A stretch of 39,812 bases of DNA from an uncultured Lachnospiraceae bacterium (GTDB lineage: Bacteria; Bacillota; Clostridia; Lachnospirales; Lachnospiraceae), in NCBI GenBank assembly GCA_910585995.1, contig CAJUGG010000062.1:1-39812 (forward strand). Reading direction: 5' to 3'. Position numbers and translations under genes: made by a program. Each line of letters begins with the position of its first letter. Within the stretch, counting starts at the first letter, position 1. This document shows, piece by piece, positions 35,092-39,812 of this stretch. A model generated the notes under the pieces. It was not told where the DNA came from. It made no database searches and was given only the letters and a program-made list of their open reading frames with translations.

Positions 35092-35838
35092 ATGAACCAA
35101 TCATTTTATACAGGAGCACTAGGAGCAGGCAGTTTTGCCACCAAGTTAGGCGTGATGGCCAATAACCTCGCCAATGTCAATAATAATGGCTACAAAGCCA
35201 AGACAGCAGCCTTTACCGACCTTTTAAACTATAACCTGAATGATTCCGAAGATGCCGTGACCAATCTGATGGCGGGCAACGGAGTCAGGATGCAGCGTAC
35301 TTATACGGATTTTAGTACGGATTCTGTTACGGCGAGCAACAGTTTTCTGGATTTTGCCATTATGCAGGACCATGCATTTTTTATGGTGAGAGATCCAGAG
35401 ACAGAGGCGATCACCTATACCAGAAGCGGCCATTTTCACAGAGGGGATATGGACGGGACGTTTTATCTGATGACAGATTCCAACAAATTGGTGCTGGATG
35501 AGGATGGAGAGCCGATCGAGGTGGCACGCTTAGAAGAGGGAAGCCAGGAATATGTGGATATCACGGAGAATACACCGGGTGTCTACACATTTACCAATCC
35601 AAGCCGTCTCTTAAGCGTAGGAGACAATGAATTTGCGCCTACAGAAAACGCGCAGGGGATGGAGCCGATCCTGGTGGAGAATCCTGCATTGGTCAACAAA
35701 GTCTTAGAGACTTCCGGGACAGATGTAGCTAAAGAGATGGTCAGCGTGATTGAGTGCCAGAGAGCATTCTCCTATGCGCTCAAGATGGTGACAACTTCGG
35801 ATGAGATAGAATCCACGATTAACTCTCTTCGTGGCTAG
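35092..35838 (+). CDS. flgG: Flagellar basal-body rod protein, FlgF/FlgG family (second copy)
   Basis: This 248-residue paralog of the preceding gene begins 14 nt after its stop. It has the N-terminal motif VMANNLANVNNNGYKAKTAA and the C-terminal segment beginning TDVAKEMVSVIECQRAFSYA. FlgG forms the distal rod that crosses the cell wall. Like its neighbour, it is assigned to FlgF or FlgG by order, and the names could be exchanged. SD is GGGGGAAGG. Confidence 0.85.
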   Translation: MNQSFYTGALGAGSFATKLGVMANNLANVNNNGYKAKTAAFTDLLNYNLNDSEDAVTNLMAGNGVRMQRTYTDFSTDSVTASNSFLDFAIMQDHAFFMVRDPETEAITYTRSGHFHRGDMDGTFYLMTDSNKLVLDEDGEPIEVARLEEGSQEYVDITENTPGVYTFTNPSRLLSVGDNEFAPTENAQGMEPILVENPALVNKVLETSGTDVAKEMVSVIECQRAFSYALKMVTTSDEIESTINSLRG

Positions 35839-35858
35839 ATAGAAAGTATGAGGTATCT

Positions 35859-36482
35859 ATGAGAATAAAAAGTTATGAGGACATGAATCTTCAGGAACTG
35901 GACGTGATGAAAGAGATCAGCAGCATTGGCACAAGTCATGCTGCTACCTCCCTGTCTAAGCTTCTGCAAAAAGAGATCCGTATCTCGATTCCTGAAGTGA
36001 GTATCTTAGGCTATGAGGAGACGGTGGAGCGCATGGGTCAGATCGAGGAGTTAGTGGCCGCTACACTGGTGCAGATGAGCAATGAAGTGAATGGTCTGAT
36101 GCTCTTTGTCTTTAAACAGGATATGATGACTGCCGTCTTGGAAAAGCTGATTGGGCAGCATTATGAATCGTTTGAAGAGATCGATGAGCTGGCCTATTCT
36201 GCTCTCGAAGAAGTGGGAAATATTATCATCTGTTCTTATGTAAATGCATTTACACAACTGGTAGGAGTGGAGATTGATCTGTCCGTACCCAGTTCGACGG
36301 TCAATATGTTAGGAGGCATCCTGACGGTTCCCATCGCAGAATATGGTTATGAGACAGATAAATTGATGTATATTAACGCGGAGTTTATTATGGATGGTGT
36401 CAGGCTTTCCGATGGGCTTTTGATGCTCCCTGACATCCAGTCCCTAAATTGTATCTTAGAGAAATTGGGTGTGTTATCGTGA
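35859..36482 (+). CDS. cheC: CheY-P phosphatase CheC, first active site altered
   Basis: CheC dephosphorylates CheY-P and, with CheD, forms a feedback loop to receptors. The 207-residue protein has the two pseudo-symmetric CheC sites. The second is intact: S114, E118, N121 and P144. In the first, D15, E19 and P45 are kept but the catalytic asparagine is serine (S22), so that half is probably inactive. The last 4 nt overlap the cheD start (GTGA), fitting joint production of the CheC-CheD complex. Confidence 0.94.
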   Translation: MRIKSYEDMNLQELDVMKEISSIGTSHAATSLSKLLQKEIRISIPEVSILGYEETVERMGQIEELVAATLVQMSNEVNGLMLFVFKQDMMTAVLEKLIGQHYESFEEIDELAYSALEEVGNIIICSYVNAFTQLVGVEIDLSVPSSTVNMLGGILTVPIAEYGYETDKLMYINAEFIMDGVRLSDGLLMLPDIQSLNCILEKLGVLS

Positions 36483-36964
36483 CAGAAAAGGATTTAAAGG
36501 TTGGTATTGGAGATATGAAATTTACCAGGGGAGGCGGCCAGATTATCACCTATGCGCTGGGTTCCTGTATTGGAATTACAATGTATGATCCTTTCTTAAA
36601 ACTCGGGGGGCTTTTGCATATTATGCTTCCGGCCAGAGTAGATCCAAGTGATCCGAAAGTGTTTAAATATGCAGACAGCGGACTCAAAGAGATGATCCGC
36701 AAGATGACAGCTTTTGGTATGCTGAAAAGCAGGACTGTCGTCAAGATCGCCGGGGGCGCGAAGATGTTCGAGATCCGAGGAAATGCGAATTTTGGCAATA
36801 TCGGAGAGCGCAATGCTTCTATGGTAAAACAGATCTTGCGAGAGGAGCGTATGACCATCAAAGCAGAGGACATCGGAGGAAGCTATGCGAGGACGATGCT
36901 TCTGAATGTAGGTAATGGAGATGTAATCATCCGGACAGCAGGCAGACCGGAAAAGCATCTGTAG
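36479..36964 (+). CDS. cheD: Chemoreceptor glutamine deamidase CheD
   Basis: CheD deamidates receptor glutamines and is controlled by CheC. The catalytic residues fit the family: C30 in LGSCIGITM, H47 in LLHIMLPAR and T24, with the same spacing as in Thermotoga CheD. The later AGGAKMF motif is present. The GTG at 36479, overlapping the cheC stop, gives 161 residues, a normal length; the frame is open further back inside cheC but without support. Confidence 0.95.
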   Translation: MTEKDLKVGIGDMKFTRGGGQIITYALGSCIGITMYDPFLKLGGLLHIMLPARVDPSDPKVFKYADSGLKEMIRKMTAFGMLKSRTVVKIAGGAKMFEIRGNANFGNIGERNASMVKQILREERMTIKAEDIGGSYARTMLLNVGNGDVIIRTAGRPEKHL

Positions 36965-36975
36965 GGAAGGAGTAG

Positions 36976-37914
36976 ATGAACATGGAGAAAGAAAAAGAAG
37001 GTATTCTTCTGGAATCAGGTACGAATGAGATTGAGATTATGAAATTCACCATCCAGGGTGAATTCTATGGGATCAATGTGGCAAAGGTAAAAGAGATTAT
37101 GATGGCTGAGAGAGTTAAAGCCATGCCGCATGCCCATCCGGCTGTGGAGGGGATCTTTAAGCCCAGAGACATTCTGATCACCGTGATCGATCTCGGCTAT
37201 TATCTGACGAATGAGAATCTGGAACACGGCAGCAGGGACTTGTTCATCGTGACGAATTTCAACAAGATGACAGTTGCGTTCCGTGTACAGAGTATCGAGG
37301 GGATCAGCCGGATCTCCTGGAAAGATATCCAAAAACCGGACAAGACCTTGAGCCATGGAGATGAAGGAGTGGCAACTGGTATTGCTCAGTGTGAGGGCGA
37401 GCTGGTGACGATCTTAGATTTTGAGAAGATCGTGGCAGAGATTGCGCCGGAGACAACGATTCAGATGTCTGAAGTGGAGCAGATGGGAGATCGTCCTCTC
37501 TGTGAGTGTCCGCTGGTGATCGCTGAGGATTCGATCCTGCTGCAGAAGATGATTGATGACTCTTTAGAGCGTGCCGGCTTTATGAATGTCAAGAATTTCA
37601 GCAATGGACAAGAGGCATGGGATTATCTGTCATCCATCAAAAATGATGAAGATCTTTATGAGAAAGTAAATCTGATCATCACAGATATCGAGATGCCGGA
37701 GATGGACGGCCATCGTCTGACCAAACTGGTCAAAGACGATCCACGGCTTAAAAAGCTTCCGGTAGTGATCTTCTCCTCCTTGATCAATGAGCAGATGCGG
37801 ATCAAAGGAGAAGAGTTAGGCGCTGACGAACAGCTGACCAAACCAGAGATCGGCCACCTGGTACACGTGATCGACCGCCTGCTGGAGCGGTTCTCGGAAG
37901 GACTGAAAGAATAG
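36976..37914 (+). CDS. cheV: Chemotaxis coupling/adaptation protein CheV
   Basis: CheV joins a CheW-like coupling domain to a receiver domain that CheA phosphorylates, giving a further adaptation route. In this 312-residue protein the CheW domain spans about 18-160, and the receiver about 178-305 with E184, D185 and phospho-acceptor D237 (TDIEMPEMDG). The start follows GGAAGG. It is the last gene of the long operon, with a strong terminator 14 nt after the stop. Confidence 0.96.
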   Translation: MNMEKEKEGILLESGTNEIEIMKFTIQGEFYGINVAKVKEIMMAERVKAMPHAHPAVEGIFKPRDILITVIDLGYYLTNENLEHGSRDLFIVTNFNKMTVAFRVQSIEGISRISWKDIQKPDKTLSHGDEGVATGIAQCEGELVTILDFEKIVAEIAPETTIQMSEVEQMGDRPLCECPLVIAEDSILLQKMIDDSLERAGFMNVKNFSNGQEAWDYLSSIKNDEDLYEKVNLIITDIEMPEMDGHRLTKLVKDDPRLKKLPVVIFSSLINEQMRIKGEELGADEQLTKPEIGHLVHVIDRLLERFSEGLKE

Positions 37915-37927
37915 TTATACACAAAGA

Positions 37928-37972
37928 CGAACCCCCGGAAATAAGGTAAATATTCCGGGGGTTCGTTTTTTT
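37928..37972. terminator. Terminator of the flagellar operon, bidirectional
   Basis: CGAACCCCCGGAA pairs perfectly with TTCCGGGGGTTCG, and seven T follow on the plus strand. It lies between the convergent cheV and ComFB-domain genes. The minus-strand side has few T, so it works mainly for the plus strand. Confidence 0.92.
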
Positions 37973-37978
37973 GTTGGA

Positions 37979-38605
37979 TTATTTAGTTTCATGCCGCGGG
38001 TTTTCGCGGACTTTGGTGCAGGCTTTGATCAGTTCGGTCAGCATAGTGATCTTGAAACGATTCTCGTAATAGCTGAGTACCGGGGAGACAGTGGAGTCGC
38101 CGGCTACTACGTATTTGGACGGAAGTGCAGTCAGGGTCAGGGCGCAGACGTCGGCTTTGCAGCGGTTGCACTGGCAGACGTTGTACTGTGCCAGGATATT
38201 GTCCAGATCCTGCTTCATCAGCAGTTTTTCCATGACGTTGATAAAGTGATAGCCTTCCTCTTTGGGATCACCAAATTTTATGGGAGCTTCTGCTTCCGGC
38301 TCTGCAGGAGCTTCTGGCTGCGGTTCGGGTGCAGCGGAGGTATCCTCTTCTGGTGCTGGTGTGGGCGCTTTCTGAGGCTCCTGGGGGGCCTGTGCGCCGG
38401 ATTCCTGACGCACTTCGTCCTCCAACTCCTCGGAAAGCTTCGTCAGGATCTCCTGAGAGAGCCGGTCGTTGCGGCTGCCTTCGTCCACAACTGTTACAGT
38501 GGAAGGAGTGACTGTGTGAGACTGAACGTCGCTTTTATTCTCCTGCGGACCGCCATTGGTCAAAAGATCCAGTACATGTGTCGTTTTATTTGTTTTCTTA
38601 GCCAT
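37979..38605 (-). CDS. ComFB-domain protein with disordered Pro/Glu linker
   Basis: This 208-residue protein has a C-terminal ComFB-type domain (about 118-200). NVMEKLL is followed by the cysteine cluster C144, C146, C149 and C154 (CQCNRCKADVC) and LTALPSKYVV, the family hallmarks; such cysteines can bind zinc. A disordered Pro/Glu/Ala-rich linker (about 68-108) separates it from a polar N-terminal region of unknown fold. Some ComFB proteins have been reported to bind cyclic dinucleotides; whether this one does is unknown. It is the second gene after a ParA ATPase, 41 nt away, with SD AGGAGG. A link to motility or surface behaviour is inferred from position. Confidence 0.85.
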   Translation of the reverse strand: MAKKTNKTTHVLDLLTNGGPQENKSDVQSHTVTPSTVTVVDEGSRNDRLSQEILTKLSEELEDEVRQESGAQAPQEPQKAPTPAPEEDTSAAPEPQPEAPAEPEAEAPIKFGDPKEEGYHFINVMEKLLMKQDLDNILAQYNVCQCNRCKADVCALTLTALPSKYVVAGDSTVSPVLSYYENRFKITMLTELIKACTKVRENPRHETK

Positions 38606-38646
38606 ATATGTGCCTCCTGATTATAATTTCGTTGCTGATTTTTATA

Positions 38647-39417
38647 TTATCTTAAATGAATATCGGTTGCAATCTCTAACAGAAATTCCGCGTAATCCTG
38701 TACCGCTGGCGAGTTGGGGTTGTAGGTGAAGATGCTTTCGCCGTGTGCCGGGGCTTCGGCGATTGCCACGCCGGAGCGGATCTTTGTCTCAAATACTTTG
38801 GTGTTGATCTGGCCTGCTAACTGATTGGCCATATCTAAGACATCCTTGGATAACAGCGTGCGTCGGTTGAACTTGGTGAGTAGGATACCCAGTACGTTGA
38901 AATTGGGATTAAACGTATTTCGTACCGACTCAATCGTCTCCTTTAACTGCGCAAGACCCACCAGGCTTAAGATGTCGGAAGACATGGGGATGATCAGGTG
39001 ATCCGAGGTGGAATACGCATTGACTGTCAGAAGATTCAGAGCCGGCGGCGTATCGATGATGATATAATCATATTGATCGATCACAGGTGCGATCGCGTCC
39101 CGTAAGATACATTCACGCCTGTCAGGGATCTTCTCCAGGCCGCTGCTGCTGAGTGTGATATCGGACACTAACAGATCACAGGTGCCGTCACCTCGCACCA
39201 GAGCCTCTTTGACAGGGACATTCCCTTTCAGGACGTCCAGGATGGTGTAGGGATTATCTGTGCCGGCTCCCAGACAAAAACCCAGGTTGCCCTGGGGGTC
39301 CAGATCGATTCCCAGCACCTTTCTGCCCGTCAGAAAGATACCGGAAGCCAGAGCAGCGGACGTGGTGGTCTTGCCCACACCGCCTTTCTGATTTGAAACT
39401 GTAATAATGATAGACAA
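38647..39417 (-). CDS. ParA/Soj-family ATPase
   Basis: This 256-residue protein has the deviant Walker A motif KGGVGKTT after SIIITVSNQ, then IDLDPQGNLGFCLG (Walker A') and YDYIIIDTPP (Walker B). These are the marks of a dimerising ATPase that positions cargo such as DNA or protein complexes. The TTG at 39417 is the preferred start, 7-8 nt after GGAGG; an ATG at 39462 would add 15 odd residues. No ParB gene lies nearby, so it may be an orphan ParA that positions something other than the chromosome. It is nearer to ParA/Soj than to the flagellar number regulator FlhG, though both belong to the MinD/ParA group. Confidence 0.9.
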   Translation of the reverse strand: MSIIITVSNQKGGVGKTTTSAALASGIFLTGRKVLGIDLDPQGNLGFCLGAGTDNPYTILDVLKGNVPVKEALVRGDGTCDLLVSDITLSSSGLEKIPDRRECILRDAIAPVIDQYDYIIIDTPPALNLLTVNAYSTSDHLIIPMSSDILSLVGLAQLKETIESVRNTFNPNFNVLGILLTKFNRRTLLSKDVLDMANQLAGQINTKVFETKIRSGVAIAEAPAHGESIFTYNPNSPAVQDYAEFLLEIATDIHLR

Positions 39418-39468
39418 AACCGTACCTCCAAATAGTGAGATTGTGCCGTAAAACAGACACAAAATTAG

Positions 39469-39545
39469 TAAAAATGATTTTCAAGTGTTATCTTTATTAT
39501 ACATCATGTCGATAAATAAGTATAGATAAAAAATGATTTTTCAAG
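39469..39545 (-). promoter_or_regulatory. parA upstream region with direct repeats and -10 box
   Basis: On the minus strand a TATAAT (39501-39496) could be the parA -10; no good -35 is clear. It is flanked by two near-identical sites on the plus strand, TAAAAATGATTTTCAAG at 39469 and TAAAAAATGATTTTTCAAG at 39527. Such paired sites could bind a regulator, possibly ParA itself. Confidence 0.4.
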
Positions 39546-39670
39546 ATAGGAAGATGTTGCTGCAAGACTCCATAAGATAAAGGGCGGGCTAAGAGCGTGC
39601 CCAGAGTCAGGATAAAAGGATTGGAGAGCGGCAGTAGAGTGGATAAGTAGGAAAGGAGAGATAGAAAGAT

Positions 39671-39812
39671 ATGGCAAGTGTATCATCGACAAGCAGTTTG
39701 GGGAATACCTCTCTAAGAGGTTTTGGAGGTATGGTATCAGGTATTGACCGCGACGAGATTATCGAGCAGATGACCCTTGGGACAACTACAAAGATTACCA
39801 ATGCAAAGAATG
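39671..39812 (+). CDS. fliD: Flagellar filament cap protein FliD, N-terminal part (cut by window end)
   Basis: The first 47 residues are present. They begin MASVSSTSSLGNTSLRGFGG and continue with VSGIDRDEIIEQMT, the conserved FliD N-terminus that contacts the filament end. FliD caps the growing filament so that flagellin can be added. The start follows AGGAAAGGAG. The gene is divergent from parA and runs off the window, so the rest of the late genes, including flagellin, probably lie beyond. No clear sigma-28 promoter was found in the 130 nt before it. Confidence 0.92.
   Translation, partial: MASVSSTSSLGNTSLRGFGGMVSGIDRDEIIEQMTLGTTTKITNAKN

Noticed and set aside
37991..38620. Plus-strand 209-codon reading frame opposite the ComFB-domain gene
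   Set aside because: It is antisense to a gene with clear family motifs and a strong ribosome binding site; its composition (many Cys, Phe, Leu) reflects the Pro/Glu linker read backwards.

Overview
The window is a nearly complete flagellar and chemotaxis locus of a Gram-positive anaerobe. The gene order, strong Shine-Dalgarno (SD) sites (AGGAGG), FliY and FlbD, the CheC/CheD/CheV adaptation set, a SigD-type sigma factor and the moderate GC content fit a motile member of the Clostridia, most likely Lachnospiraceae. The genus is not decided here. No tRNA, rRNA, insertion sequence or CRISPR array was seen.

Layout. (1) 1-680: a possible small membrane protein lies between two copies of a roughly 93-nt palindromic element whose ends are conserved and whose stems covary. 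The right copy sits inside a 178-nt palindrome. (2) 683-8011, minus strand: cheA-cheW-cheR-cheB followed by two tandem glycosyltransferase-TPR genes that probably modify flagellin or the cell surface. (3) 8254-11802, plus strand and divergent from cheA: two methyl-accepting chemotaxis proteins. The second carries a zinc-binding CZB-type motif in its predicted extracellular domain. (4) 12051-37914, plus strand: one compact run of about 26 kb behind a clear sigma-A promoter: flgB-fliE-fliF-fliG-fliH-fliI-fliJ-fliK-flgD-(flagellar operon protein)-flgE-flbD-motA-motB-fliM-cheY-flgC-fliY-fliO-fliP-fliQ-fliR-flhB-flhA-sigD-flgF-flgG-cheC-cheD-cheV, closed by a strong terminator. (5) 37979-39417, minus strand: a ParA-type ATPase followed by a ComFB-domain protein. 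(6) 39671 to the end, plus strand: the start of fliD.

How the genes work together. FliF/G/M/Y form the rotor and switch. FliO/P/Q/R and FlhA/B form the export gate, with the FliH/I/J ATPase. FlgB/C/F/G and FliE make the rod, FlgD/E/FliK make the hook, and MotA/B is the stator. SigD would drive late genes such as flagellin, which lies outside the window. The receptors signal through CheW/CheV to CheA; CheY-P acts at FliM/FliY; CheR, CheB, CheC, CheD and CheV provide adaptation and CheY-P removal.

Main oddities. FliY carries three 30-residue repeats, each holding a FliM-like CheY-docking motif. The hook gene flgE has an AT-rich centre that suggests recombination. FlgD has a long acidic low-complexity tail. 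flgC is detached from flgB, and fliL, flhF and flhG are absent from their usual positions. Three near-identical structured repeats separate sigD from flgF. A ParA-ComFB pair lies just beyond the cluster.
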